Notes: generated by a model not told the origin, from the sequence alone. 63,060 nucleotides of DNA from Paludibacter sp. (GCA_027450045.1 DAIDKM010000005.1:1-63060); one strand, 5' to 3'; numbered from the stretch's first letter, positions 27,743 through 36,431 are shown. Translations and numbers: made by a program.

Positions 27743-28297
27743 CTACTCTGAGTTTTTGACTCCATCAAGATCCTCAATCAATTGATAAACTCTCGTCGAT
27801 GGATTCTTGTATTCAATGATTTTTTTTGCCCTCTCTATCGCCTTCGATTGTCTTTCCCTCAATTTTTCTTTTAGTTTATCGCAAACATGTCCCTTTCTGT
27901 AATTCCTGAAAATACTATTGAGCTTCTGCAAACATTCGGAGCTTGTCAGCGCTGCTTTTTGATCTTGATTATGCAATAAATACCATAATTCAAAACAGGG
28001 ATTTGAACCTATTAAAATGGCATTGTGCAATGATTGCAATCTCTCTTGCATACCTGCAACATCCAAATCATAAACCAGATATGTTTTATCTTTCGGATGT
28101 GTATCCTTTGTCTTTTTGTAATTGGCAATATACATATTAGTTATTCTATTACCGGCAATTTTTGCATCAATAACAATGGGTAAGCGATATGTGGCGCGCA
28201 GAAAACGAATGTAGGCTTCTTCCGTTTCTCCTTCACAAAAGACGAAAAAAGTCGGGTTTATCATTTTCCCTTTGGGTTTTCTACTTTGCCTCCTCAT
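27743..28297 (-). CDS. rloB: RloB-like TOPRIM nuclease-fold protein
   Basis: 184 residues. N-terminal FFVFCEGETEEAYIRFL carries the TOPRIM glutamate, YLVYDLDV carries the acidic DxD pair, and NPCFELWYLLH is a third conserved block, matching the RloB family (also AbiLii). Its start overlaps the stop of the upstream ATPase gene by four bases (ATGA), so translation is coupled. RloA/RloB pairs were first described as R-linked ORFs within hsd loci of Campylobacter, and the homologous AbiL pair blocks phage. The expected role is an ATPase-controlled nuclease. Confidence 0.87.
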   Translation of the reverse strand: MRRQSRKPKGKMINPTFFVFCEGETEEAYIRFLRATYRLPIVIDAKIAGNRITNMYIANYKKTKDTHPKDKTYLVYDLDVAGMQERLQSLHNAILIGSNPCFELWYLLHNQDQKAALTSSECLQKLNSIFRNYRKGHVCDKLKEKLRERQSKAIERAKKIIEYKNPSTRVYQLIEDLDGVKNSE

Positions 28298-29547
28298 TCT
28301 ATGACACGTTTTAGATTATCCAACGAATCATCAATGTAAGGTATGGCATCAAACCTGCCTTGCAGATAGGCTTTCTCCACATCCATCGTATCTCTGAAAT
28401 CCTTGTAATCGAACAACGAATACAAATCGCTCGAGCCATCAACTTTCTTGTTTACAAAACAGATCTGATCCTTTCTGAGTTTGTTCAGATTCAACAGGTT
28501 GGTATTATGTGTCGTGTAAATCAATTGCGCTGATTCGCCCGCATGAAACAAGCTCACTATGTACTCCACAATTTTACTGTGTAAACTAAGTTCAATCTCA
28601 TCTATCAACAGGATTTTATTGTGTTTCACCACATTTAAAATCGTAAGCATAAAGTAGAATAACATCTGCGTTCCTGCCGATTCTTCAGTCATAAGATCAA
28701 AAGCAACAGTTGGATTTGACTTATGAAAGGTGGAAAAGATCAAATGCTGCTGTTGAATATCAACTATAGAAGCTTGATTCGACATAAAATCAGCATTCAC
28801 ATTCTTCCCCGGGCGGATCTCTTTTCGCATTTGCACGTCCACAATATCGCTATCGGCAATTTGTAGAGCTTTGAGCAGCGCAGTCCTGTTTTCGTGATAC
28901 AAAACCTCGATCGACTGTGCATTGTAACCAACGTACCCGAGAATAAATGTTTCGTGGAAGAATTGAAAGATTTCTTTCGGAATTTCCCTGTCCATTTGGC
29001 TGGCACGTGATATATAAAGCGTTTTTCGGGAAGTATTTTCAGTCACATCCATTGGCTTCTTGATGACGGAACTAAAGCTGTAAATTTCACGCTTCTCTTT
29101 CCCTGCCTGTTCATCCCGCGTAAAGATTTTTGCTCGTCTGCCGTTTGGATAATAATACAACGCTTCGGTTACAATTTCTGTCTGTGTCAACGAGAAAGAG
29201 TATTCATATTCAATCTCCTTAATGACAAAACGAATGAAAAAAGTACTCGGTTTTCTATTGTACCCCTCAAATTTGAAAGGCACAAAATTAAACGTAACAT
29301 TTTCATTGTGGGTATGCGACATGAAAACCATCGTGGCACAAAACCGAATAGCTTTTATGATATTGCTTTTCCCCGAAGCATTGGCCCCATAAATGGCTAC
29401 GGTTTTCAAAATTTGCTCATCGCTATAGGCAAAAGTATTCGCTTGCAAAGTTTGTACTTTTTGAGATTTACTATTGCCTGCCCGCAAATCTAATACAACC
29501 TCATCTTTTATCGAATAGAAGTTGCTTAAACGAATCTCAATAATCAT
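28294..29547 (-). CDS. rloA: RloA-like AAA/ABC ATPase
   Basis: 417 residues of the AAA_15/AAA_21 (SMC-like) type. Walker A is YGANASGKSNIIKA near residue 55, Walker B is ILLIDEIELSLHS, and the H-loop is IYTTHNTNLL. It begins with LSNFYSIKDEVVLDL, common to this family. It pairs with the TOPRIM protein encoded next, as in AbiL, PARIS and RloAB systems, where the ATPase senses infection and releases the nuclease effector. A promoter box at 29576-29583 suggests it can be expressed apart from hsdS. Confidence 0.88.
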   Translation of the reverse strand: MIIEIRLSNFYSIKDEVVLDLRAGNSKSQKVQTLQANTFAYSDEQILKTVAIYGANASGKSNIIKAIRFCATMVFMSHTHNENVTFNFVPFKFEGYNRKPSTFFIRFVIKEIEYEYSFSLTQTEIVTEALYYYPNGRRAKIFTRDEQAGKEKREIYSFSSVIKKPMDVTENTSRKTLYISRASQMDREIPKEIFQFFHETFILGYVGYNAQSIEVLYHENRTALLKALQIADSDIVDVQMRKEIRPGKNVNADFMSNQASIVDIQQQHLIFSTFHKSNPTVAFDLMTEESAGTQMLFYFMLTILNVVKHNKILLIDEIELSLHSKIVEYIVSLFHAGESAQLIYTTHNTNLLNLNKLRKDQICFVNKKVDGSSDLYSLFDYKDFRDTMDVEKAYLQGRFDAIPYIDDSLDNLKRVIE

Positions 29548-29575
29548 TTTATTCGTTGTTTTTGAAATTATCTTG

Positions 29576-29583
29576 CAAATATA
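29576..29583 (-). promoter_or_regulatory. -7 promoter box (TATATTTG) for rloA
   Basis: TAnnTTTG on the minus strand within the 73-bp hsdS-rloA gap. A -33 partner is not clear. Confidence 0.4.
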
Positions 29584-29620
29584 GGCAATAAAATTAGTTT
29601 CATACTATTTTTCTATATTT

Positions 29621-30940
29621 TTACACCCTCACCTTCCCCGTCACCACTTCGCTTATCAGCGTTGTGCGGTATTCCTGAAACAATTCGATCTGTTTTTTGA
29701 ATTTCGCTATCAGGGTATCTAAACGGCTGCATTCTTTTTCTATATGTGCAACAATGGCTTGCTGTTCAATAAGAGGTGGCAGTGTTAGAGTTAAGTTTCT
29801 AGTCTTAGTTTGATTTATTATTGGCAATGTGGTATAGTCTGCTTCTAGTGCTATCATTTCTTTATTTCCAACAAAAAAATAATAACCAAAAAGTGGATAA
29901 TAATTTTCATTATTGAAAGATATTATGTTGATTTGTTGATTCGCTGATGCCTTCTCAGAAAAAAAACTTACCTTACCCAATGTTGCACCTATACTAACAA
30001 GATAAATTGAATAATTTGGAAATAATTCCACTTCATTCATATCAATTGCAGCTACATTCAACTTTCTCCTTGATTCAATTAATTCGGAATTACCTTCGAA
30101 ATCTGCGGGTGTAAACCAATTTATATTACCATTTTCAAAGAAATCTATATCTGAAGATTGTATTTTTGGAGTTCTGCCTGTTTGTACATGTGATATATAT
30201 TTCAGTCTTTTCACCTCCCAATGCTCCGGTATATCACCCAACCATTCTACTCCCGACGGTTTTAGTTTTACGTTTTTATCTACCCCACGGGTTACCGCAT
30301 GGTTGATAATGGTTTGTTTCTCTTCTTCGTAAAGAGTTATCAACTTTTGTTTATTGGCTATTATGCTGTCTATCTCGGCTGTTTTACGGTTGAGGTAAGT
30401 GGCAATGGCGGTTTGCTCGCTTTTTTCTGGAATAACAACTAATGCAGAAGTAAATTTTTCAGTTCCCAATCCAAATCTTGTAACTCCATTTGCTGAAACC
30501 TCAAAATATGATTGTTGAAAACGGCATTGAAATTGTCTGAAAAGATACTCTCCCTGAATATCTTTAGGTGTTATATGAGTTAAATGATAACCGCACACAA
30601 CATTATCAAACGACTCAGTAACTAGAGCTGGGATTCCTATATCATTAGCACTCTCAGAGTCTTTGGTAAGTATTACATCACCTTGTTTAAGAATGAATTT
30701 ACTGATTTGATCATTAGATGCAGTCGCTTTCATAAAATCCATATTGCTATGAATAGTTTCATTCTTATAAACGTCAACGTAATTGCAAAGATAGACTTCT
30801 TGCTCTTCTTCTTTACTTTTTTTATCAATGTTACTTGGGTTTGCGTCTGCAAGGTATTTCAGCCGTTTTACTTCCCAATGTTCAGGAATATCTCCGATCC
30901 ATTCGATGCCGGAGGGTTTGTATTTGTCGTATCGTGTCAT
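29621..30940 (-). CDS. hsdS: Type I restriction enzyme, S (specificity) subunit
   Basis: 439 residues with the usual two target-recognition domains and two conserved helical regions. Each half opens with nearly the same sequence: KPSGIEWIGDIPEHWEVKRL at residue 8 and KPSGVEWLGDIPEHWEVKRL at residue 227. The first half ends with EQTAIATYLNRKTAEIDSII, and the second with EQQAIVAHIEKECSRLDTLI, the spacer helices that set the gap between half-sites. It directs both methylation and cleavage. The start codon overlaps the abi stop codon by four bases. Confidence 0.93.
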   Translation of the reverse strand: MTRYDKYKPSGIEWIGDIPEHWEVKRLKYLADANPSNIDKKSKEEEQEVYLCNYVDVYKNETIHSNMDFMKATASNDQISKFILKQGDVILTKDSESANDIGIPALVTESFDNVVCGYHLTHITPKDIQGEYLFRQFQCRFQQSYFEVSANGVTRFGLGTEKFTSALVVIPEKSEQTAIATYLNRKTAEIDSIIANKQKLITLYEEEKQTIINHAVTRGVDKNVKLKPSGVEWLGDIPEHWEVKRLKYISHVQTGRTPKIQSSDIDFFENGNINWFTPADFEGNSELIESRRKLNVAAIDMNEVELFPNYSIYLVSIGATLGKVSFFSEKASANQQINIISFNNENYYPLFGYYFFVGNKEMIALEADYTTLPIINQTKTRNLTLTLPPLIEQQAIVAHIEKECSRLDTLIAKFKKQIELFQEYRTTLISEVVTGKVRV

Positions 30941-31590
30941 TTTAGTTTTTCCTTTACCTCTTCCAGTACTAACTCAAATCTGTCGAATGGTTCAATCCAT
31001 GCAGGCAAATCAGTGTTTATCCAGCTCATTACCTGAATCATTTCGTCGTGTATTTGTTTCAGTTTCGTAAGATTCCAACAGATAGGTTCATTATGAAAAA
31101 CTCGGTTCCTGAAATTTCTAAAAGTATTCAGAGGTGCCGATACGTTTTTTCTTTGCCTCTCTTTTTTAGGCATAAAAGGGAAAGCGCGACGAAGATCTTT
31201 CCATAGATTAAGTTCAAATTCACTATTGAATAAGCGTGTCCAAAATCCAAATGTAAGCTCGGCTACCACCTTCGAAGGGTTAACTAATTCTCTTCTTTTG
31301 GTGATATTAGTCTGAGCAACATTTATGTCTTTAAGAAGGTTAGAAAACCCGGGTGTTGTATGAAACCGGTTATACCAATCATCAACTCCAAATTTAGTTT
31401 TGAATTCTCTATTTATTGCATTCCTTAAAGCAACTTCTAAGACTGACAAGCATGGATAGAAGGCCTCCGATATTTGTATATTACACTGATAGTGCAATAT
31501 ATCTTTACTTTCATCGGATGGATACTTGTCAAAGTATTTATGCATTCGCTCGTCCGAAAAAACTTTCTCGAAATATTGTTTATTCATCAT
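30937..31590 (-). CDS. Abi-like HEPN-domain protein (abortive infection family)
   Basis: 217 residues. The C-terminal FRNFRNRVFHNEP contains R-N-x3-H, the catalytic motif of HEPN ribonucleases. AFYPCLSVLEVALRNAINREF and VVAELTFGFWTRLF are hallmarks of Abi-family (Abi_2-related) proteins. Such proteins act as RNA-cutting toxins in phage defence. The gene sits between hsdM and hsdS and overlaps hsdS by four bases. A minus-strand promoter box TACATTTG ends one base before its ATG, and a candidate small RNA is encoded divergently just upstream. Which Abi subfamily it belongs to is uncertain. Confidence 0.83.
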   Translation of the reverse strand: MMNKQYFEKVFSDERMHKYFDKYPSDESKDILHYQCNIQISEAFYPCLSVLEVALRNAINREFKTKFGVDDWYNRFHTTPGFSNLLKDINVAQTNITKRRELVNPSKVVAELTFGFWTRLFNSEFELNLWKDLRRAFPFMPKKERQRKNVSAPLNTFRNFRNRVFHNEPICWNLTKLKQIHDEMIQVMSWINTDLPAWIEPFDRFELVLEEVKEKLK

Positions 31591-31591
31591 T

Positions 31592-31599
31592 CAAATGTA
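31592..31599 (-). promoter_or_regulatory. -7 promoter box (TACATTTG) directly before abi
   Basis: Exact TAnnTTTG on the minus strand, one base from the abi ATG; no clear -33 TTG is visible. It stands back to back with the plus-strand box at 31601, one base apart. Confidence 0.45.
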
Positions 31600-31600
31600 T

Positions 31601-31608
31601 TATCTTTG
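31601..31608 (+). promoter_or_regulatory. -7 promoter box (TATCTTTG) for a candidate small RNA
   Basis: Exact TAnnTTTG with TTG at 31576-31578, 22 bases upstream. It points away from abi into a hairpin and T run that ends at the hsdM stop. Confidence 0.5.
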
Positions 31609-31611
31609 TAT

Positions 31612-31671
31612 CGCCGTCCCGGTACTTCCTCTCTCGGATATTAGATGCCGATGATGAAGCCGGGTTTTTTT
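31612..31671 (+). ncRNA. Candidate ~60-nt small RNA between hsdM and abi
   Basis: A promoter box at 31601-31608 is followed by a compact structured unit. CCCGG (31618-31622) pairs with CCGGG (31660-31664), CTTC (31625-31628) with GAAG (31656-31659), and TCGG (31634-31637) with CCGA (31648-31651), then a seven-T run at 31665-31671. The T run is only on the plus strand, so this is a terminator for plus-strand transcription, yet no plus-strand gene exists here. Abi/AbiF-type HEPN genes are known to have neighbouring structured RNAs (the abiF RNA motif), so an antitoxin or guide-like RNA is plausible. The alternative is an intercistronic hairpin in the hsd mRNA. Confidence 0.5.
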
Positions 31672-31674
31672 ATT

Positions 31675-33477
31675 TTATTCCAGCACGGTCTTCTCCAACT
31701 CTTCCGTTTCATTCTCCAACGCCAAAATATCCGCTTTTATCTCCTCCAGCGAACGTAGCGGCTTAAACTCGTAGAAATACTTGGTAAAATTCACTTCGTA
31801 TCCTGTTTTGGTCTTTGTTTCATCTATCCACGCATCGGGCACGTGGGGTTTTACTTCACGCATGAAATACTCTTCAATGGTTTGGGGTACTAATCGTCCG
31901 GTTGCATCTTTTTTCAAAAACGGAATATTTTCATAATCGCGTAACGATGTGTCAGGTTTCGGGTTACTACTTTTGTCCTTCACAATTTTCCCTTTGACAT
32001 CGCGCATCGGTTGCTCCACTGTAACCCGCCAATATCCGAAAAAATCGTTGGGTAGTATCTTGCAGAATTCATTCTCTTCAAAATTGCCATAAAGTTGCGT
32101 AATAAAACCGATTCCTTTTGTGTTTCCGTTTTCGGCTATTGCTTTCCGTTTGTTACCCAAACTGCGATCCATCTTTCGCCAAAAGCGATTAAACGCAATC
32201 TTCCCCTCTTTCAGCAGCTCATCATCTTTTACACCCGTGGCGTTTATCAGTTGTATTTTGCCTTTCCGTTCATCACTTTTGTGATTGGTCACTATCCAGA
32301 TGTAAGTAGAAATCCCCGTGTTGTAAAACAGTTGGTCAGGCAATGCCACGATCGCTTCCAACCAGTCGTTTTCAATAATCCACTTACGAATATTGCTTTC
32401 GCCACTCTCGGCAGCTCCTGTAAACAAAGGGGATCCGTTGAATACAATACCAATGCGCGTACTGCCCGGCTTCATCTTCGAAATCATGTGTTGCAGAAAA
32501 AGCAACGATCCATCGTTGATACGGGGCAATCCTGCTCCAAAACGTCCGGCATATCCTTTTTTCTCCGCCTCGGCTTTGATGATATTCTCCGCTTTCTTCC
32601 AATCCACGCCAAAAGGAGGATTGGAAAGCATATAGTCGAATTTTTCCACTTCCAGGCCATCCACCGTAAAAGTATTTCCGAACTTGATATTAGCCGGGTT
32701 CTGTCCCTTTATCAGCATATCCGATTTACATATCGCATACGATTCGGGATTTATCTCCTGCCCGAATACCTTTAGTTCGGCATTAGGGTTCAGTTCCTTC
32801 AGGTAGGTTTCGGCTACCGAAAGCATTCCTCCGGTTCCGCATGCAGGATCATAGAGCGTTTTTATGATTCCTTCCTGAGTCAATATTTCACGATCTTCAT
32901 TAAATAGCAGATTTACCATCAACTTGATCACCTCGCGCGGCGTAAAGTGTTCCCCTGCTGTTTCGTTGGATTGTTCCGAAAACTTCCGTATCAGTTCTTC
33001 AAACACATAACCCATTTCCATTGAATCCATCTCCGACAAATCAATTTCCTGGAAAGCTTTTACCACACGGAAAAGAATATCTGTTTTAGGATCATCCATG
33101 CGGTCAATCTGATCGTCGAAACTGAAATACTCGATAATCTCACGGGCATTTGTCGAAAAGCCGGTAACATAGTTCCTCAGGTTCACGCCGATATGATTTG
33201 GGTCGGCTATCAATTTATCGAAATCGAACTGACTGCGGTTGTGAAAATTGTAACCTGCCACCATATTCAGGGCAGTATCTTTGGCATTTTCCTTAAAACT
33301 TTCTATCTTCGGCAAATAAGCCAAAACGTTTTCTTTGGTAGGTTTCAACACGCAATCTAACCGACGCAAAACTGTCAAAGGCAAAATTACCTTCCCGTAA
33401 TCCGACTGTTTATAATCACCACGCAACAGGTCAGCCACTTTCCAAATCAGATCCGCTTTTTCATTGAAATTATTCAT
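31675..33477 (-). CDS. hsdM: Type I restriction enzyme, M (N6-adenine methylase) subunit
   Basis: 600 residues. The N-terminal HsdM helical bundle (LIWKVADLLRGDYKQSDYGK) is followed by the methyltransferase domain with SAM motif I DPACGTGGML and catalytic motif IV SNPPFGVDW. The C-terminal ~40 residues form a helix rich in E and L (LRSLEEIKADILALENETEE). It methylates adenine at the site chosen by HsdS and is also needed for restriction. It is the first gene of the defence operon. Confidence 0.95.
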   Translation of the reverse strand: MNNFNEKADLIWKVADLLRGDYKQSDYGKVILPLTVLRRLDCVLKPTKENVLAYLPKIESFKENAKDTALNMVAGYNFHNRSQFDFDKLIADPNHIGVNLRNYVTGFSTNAREIIEYFSFDDQIDRMDDPKTDILFRVVKAFQEIDLSEMDSMEMGYVFEELIRKFSEQSNETAGEHFTPREVIKLMVNLLFNEDREILTQEGIIKTLYDPACGTGGMLSVAETYLKELNPNAELKVFGQEINPESYAICKSDMLIKGQNPANIKFGNTFTVDGLEVEKFDYMLSNPPFGVDWKKAENIIKAEAEKKGYAGRFGAGLPRINDGSLLFLQHMISKMKPGSTRIGIVFNGSPLFTGAAESGESNIRKWIIENDWLEAIVALPDQLFYNTGISTYIWIVTNHKSDERKGKIQLINATGVKDDELLKEGKIAFNRFWRKMDRSLGNKRKAIAENGNTKGIGFITQLYGNFEENEFCKILPNDFFGYWRVTVEQPMRDVKGKIVKDKSSNPKPDTSLRDYENIPFLKKDATGRLVPQTIEEYFMREVKPHVPDAWIDETKTKTGYEVNFTKYFYEFKPLRSLEEIKADILALENETEELEKTVLE

Positions 33478-33594
33478 TCGTATTTATATTGCTTTTAAAT
33501 AATGAACACAGGACATTCATGTCTTTACTTATCTTTTTGATGTACATAATTCTCATGCTCGATTCTTGTAATTTTTGCATCTTTTTCAACCCCT

Positions 33595-33602
33595 CAAAAA
33601 TA
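33595..33602 (-). promoter_or_regulatory. -7 promoter box (TATTTTTG), likely for hsdM
   Basis: TAnnTTTG on the minus strand about 118 bases before hsdM; no firm -33 element. From here to ~34300 the sequence is mostly AT-rich with no gene I can support, apart from a more GC-rich patch at about 34190-34320. Confidence 0.35.
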
Positions 33603-34319
33603 CAACTTCTCTTTCACATATCCTATTTTTTTAAACGAACAAATTAACAACCGAAATGATTGATGGCATTCATTACCTGAACTCGGCCAACGCACGTCTC
33701 CTTAACAGCAGCTTTTGCCATCTATTTAACTTGCATCTGTAGACAAAAAAGAGAAGCTCATTATAAAATTTGCCATCTTAAGTTCACTATTTTGTCATTT
33801 CCTGAAATAAAATCACGATAAAAATCTTCCAAAAAAAACTATTCTATGCTGAATTATCAGACACTTTCTTGTCTAAATAGTATAAGAGAAATGCTTATTG
33901 AGTTTTTATTTGCTTCAATTCAGCCATTAACACAAACTCATATAATGTTCATATTTAGTTATTTACATTAATAAACTCAAAATTATGACATTGCTCTGTT
34001 AGATTAATATCGAACTTTATTGGAGTTAACAACTTGTTAATATGTTTTCCAATGAACAAATGAAAAACAGTTGTAAATTTGTGATATGAAATTTGAAGTT
34101 CAACATTTGTGGATGTGTGATATTATATATGAATAAAATGGAATCTGCTATTGATCTTTTTATTGGGGCTGACCAACCTGTGTTTGAAGCATTAGCTCGT
34201 CCGCCTACAGAGTTTCCTCTTCCCCGGGGGCAGCCTGAGGCAAGGAGGTCGTCGCTGACATTTTGCTGCTTTTTTACCGGTAGCGTTTTCAACTGTTCGG
34301 CGCGTGCTCCTCCGCTCTT

Positions 34320-34363
34320 CCTCCTATCTACCTCCTATGCAACTCCTATGTAACTCCTATACA
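34320..34363. repeat. Four tandem copies of an 11-bp unit
   Basis: Units cctcctatcta, cctcctatgca, actcctatgta and actcctataca at 34320, 34331, 34342 and 34353, all sharing CTCCTAT. They lie 77 bases before the DUF6266 gene. Role unknown. Confidence 0.85.
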
Positions 34364-34439
34364 CATGAGGACGGGGTAGAGCGAAATCACAATAGGAAAA
34401 TAATTAAGCGTAATATAAAATTTATAATTGTTTACCAAT

Positions 34440-35063
34440 ATGAGTAAATATATTTCGACGACTTTCGGATCTATTTCCGGTCGTCACGGAACGGCGGTAG
34501 CCGCTGTTCAAAAAGACGGGACAACCGTCCTGAGAGTTTTCAATCCACCTTCCAATCCCAGAACGGAAGCGCAGACAGTGCAACGCGCTAAGTTTGCAAT
34601 GGTTAATCAAGAGTTGAGTGTCATGAGCAAGTTGTTTCAAAGCACTTTCAGAAACAACCGTGGCATTAATAAGGCCGTTTCACTGGCATTTCGCGAAGCT
34701 GTGACAGGCGATTATCCCAACTTTAGGATTGATTACAGCAAGCTTACCCTTGCATCTGGAAACGTGCAATCTGCTGATTTAATCAACATGATTGTCGCCA
34801 CCGGAACTACGATTAACGTAACCTGGGATACCACCGAAGGTATTCAGGGTAATATCGCTGACGGAGTAAACCTTGTGTTTATGAATACGACGTCAAAAAT
34901 AACGTTGTTGAAAGAAGTCGTTGCGATGCGTAGTGAAGGAAGGGTTGATGTTGAATTGCCCTCTGCCTGGGCGGGTGCCGCAGTCCATTGCTGGATCTAC
35001 TTCACCGCGCCCGACATGAGTGCAACCTCTAAAAGTCAGTACGTTAGTTTGCTGCAACTTTAG
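34440..35063 (+). CDS. DUF6266 family protein
   Basis: 207 residues from the ATG at 34440 (MSKYISTTFGSISGRHGTAV); an in-frame TTG at 34428 is unlikely to be used. The pattern FNPPSNPRTEAQTVQRAKF, then a beta-rich half ending in a WIYF...SKSQYVSLLQL-type tail, matches the Bacteroidetes DUF6266 family. No signal peptide. The family often occurs as variable paralogues outside core operons, and its function is unknown. Flanked by the 11-bp repeats upstream and a hairpin terminator downstream, it looks like a self-contained unit. Confidence 0.75.
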   Translation: MSKYISTTFGSISGRHGTAVAAVQKDGTTVLRVFNPPSNPRTEAQTVQRAKFAMVNQELSVMSKLFQSTFRNNRGINKAVSLAFREAVTGDYPNFRIDYSKLTLASGNVQSADLINMIVATGTTINVTWDTTEGIQGNIADGVNLVFMNTTSKITLLKEVVAMRSEGRVDVELPSAWAGAAVHCWIYFTAPDMSATSKSQYVSLLQL

Positions 35064-35100
35064 TGCGCTGACCACGGGCTTAAATGCCCTCTGAAGAAGA

Positions 35101-35143
35101 CCCTGCCTCCTGGTATTGCGAGTACCTCGGGCGGGGCTTTTTT
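35101..35143 (+). terminator. Rho-independent terminator after the DUF6266 gene
   Basis: CCCTGCC (35101-35107) pairs with GGCGGGG (35130-35136) with one G-T pair, plus inner GGTA/TACC, then C and six or seven T. The remaining gap to 35573 holds only the promoter at 35548. Confidence 0.75.
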
Positions 35144-35547
35144 GTGTATGTGAAACACAATTTGATGCACAAATGTAATGTGTTTTTTATGACGTTGTAA
35201 CGTTTACCTCAAATTTGCAGTAAAAAAATTTATATCGAGACAACTTGCCAATTTCAATCATTGTATATCAGACATATAATCACACGGCATCGACAAGAAA
35301 CCCGAAAAAGGAACTAATAATACAACAACATCACTAACTTCTTTCCTGATTTTTCATGTCGTTAATCACATTTAATTGTCATTCAAAAACATATAGCTCC
35401 TCAGAATACCCTGATTATACCGCAAGCCACGATAGCAAACTTCTCGTTTGTAGCCTTTCAATAAAATGACTTTCAATTTGTTATGAGCATTTTCCATATA
35501 ATCAGGAGATAAAACCATTAGCCCGCAATAAGTACGATATTTTTTTG

Positions 35548-35555
35548 TACTTTTG
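35548..35555 (+). promoter_or_regulatory. -7 promoter box (TACTTTTG) for the O-methyltransferase gene
   Basis: TAnnTTTG match 18 bases before the ATG at 35574. Confidence 0.5.
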
Positions 35556-35573
35556 TAGCACCTATTCATTTTT

Positions 35574-36353
35574 ATGGATCGACTATTCACAATCAAAGCA
35601 TATATTCGCTACCGCTTAAAGGCCCGCCATCGGGAGGGGTTTGGAATCCATTCTCCTTTTGTATTCAGCCTTTTGAACGAGGTGATCTATGAAAAATCAA
35701 ATTACTATTGCTATACACCCATCGAAAAGTTGCGACAAACATTGCTGAATAATAAAGAGCAAATTAAAGTGGAAGATTTTGGAGAAGGGCATTACACGCT
35801 ACGATCCATTGCTTCCATAACGAAAAAATCGGTCAAGCCGGCCAAATATGCACAATTACTCTTTCGATTGGCCAACAGGAATTCGTCACGCACAATTTTT
35901 GAATTAGGTACCGCGTTAGGGGTCACTACCTCATACTTAGCATCAGCAAACACACATGCTCAGGTTATTACGATTGAAGGCGACGCTCAGTTATGCAGTT
36001 ATGCACAAACTCACTTCAAACAATTAAAGCGAACGAATATCTCCCTTCACTGTGGCAAACTTGACGATCTTTTGCCCGATTTGCTCGCTCCGATAGATCA
36101 ACTCGATTTTGTTTTTTTTGATGCAAATCATACCAAAGAAGCAACGCTGCGTTATGCGGAATGGTGCTTTCCCAAAACACATTCGGGAACCATTTTTGTA
36201 ATAGATGACATTCATTGGTCAGCCTCGATGGAAGAGGCATGGCAAATGATCAAACAAGATAAGCGCGTACGGTTGGCCATTGATATTTTCGAGATGGGCA
36301 TCCTGTTTTTCAATACTGAATTAACCAAACAAGAATATATCGTCGCATTTTGA
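35574..36353 (+). CDS. Class I SAM-dependent methyltransferase (O-methyltransferase-like)
   Basis: 259 residues. SAM-binding motif I is IFELGTALGVTTSYLA near residue 105, followed by VITIEGDA (acidic residue binding the SAM ribose) and LDFVFFDANHTKEATL, where the DANH region is the metal-site motif of catechol-O-methyltransferase-like enzymes. The N-terminal ~60 residues (KARHREGFGIHSPFVFSLL) are a conserved extension in Bacteroidetes members. Substrate unknown; no biosynthetic partner is adjacent. Confidence 0.85.
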   Translation: MDRLFTIKAYIRYRLKARHREGFGIHSPFVFSLLNEVIYEKSNYYCYTPIEKLRQTLLNNKEQIKVEDFGEGHYTLRSIASITKKSVKPAKYAQLLFRLANRNSSRTIFELGTALGVTTSYLASANTHAQVITIEGDAQLCSYAQTHFKQLKRTNISLHCGKLDDLLPDLLAPIDQLDFVFFDANHTKEATLRYAEWCFPKTHSGTIFVIDDIHWSASMEEAWQMIKQDKRVRLAIDIFEMGILFFNTELTKQEYIVAF

Positions 36354-36431
36354 CAAGCGTCTAATTTTAATATAAATACAATAACAAACAACTCTCAGAT
36401 TCTATTTCACTTAAACACAACACATATTCGT

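Noticed and set aside
31618-31671. Simple terminator of hsdM
   Set aside because: The T run follows the hairpin only on the plus strand, opposite to hsdM, so it cannot be a standard terminator for that gene.
23136-33477. Integrative element or prophage carrying the defence genes
   Set aside because: No integrase, transposase, phage genes, tRNA target or flanking direct repeats were seen.
34026-34353. Overlapping reading frames on both strands (88 and 86 codons) upstream of the 11-bp repeats
   Set aside because: Neither resembles a known family, both have odd composition, and they overlap head to tail; treated as non-coding.
35372-35596. 74-codon minus-strand frame upstream of the O-methyltransferase
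   Set aside because: It overlaps the methyltransferase start and its promoter box and matches no family I know.
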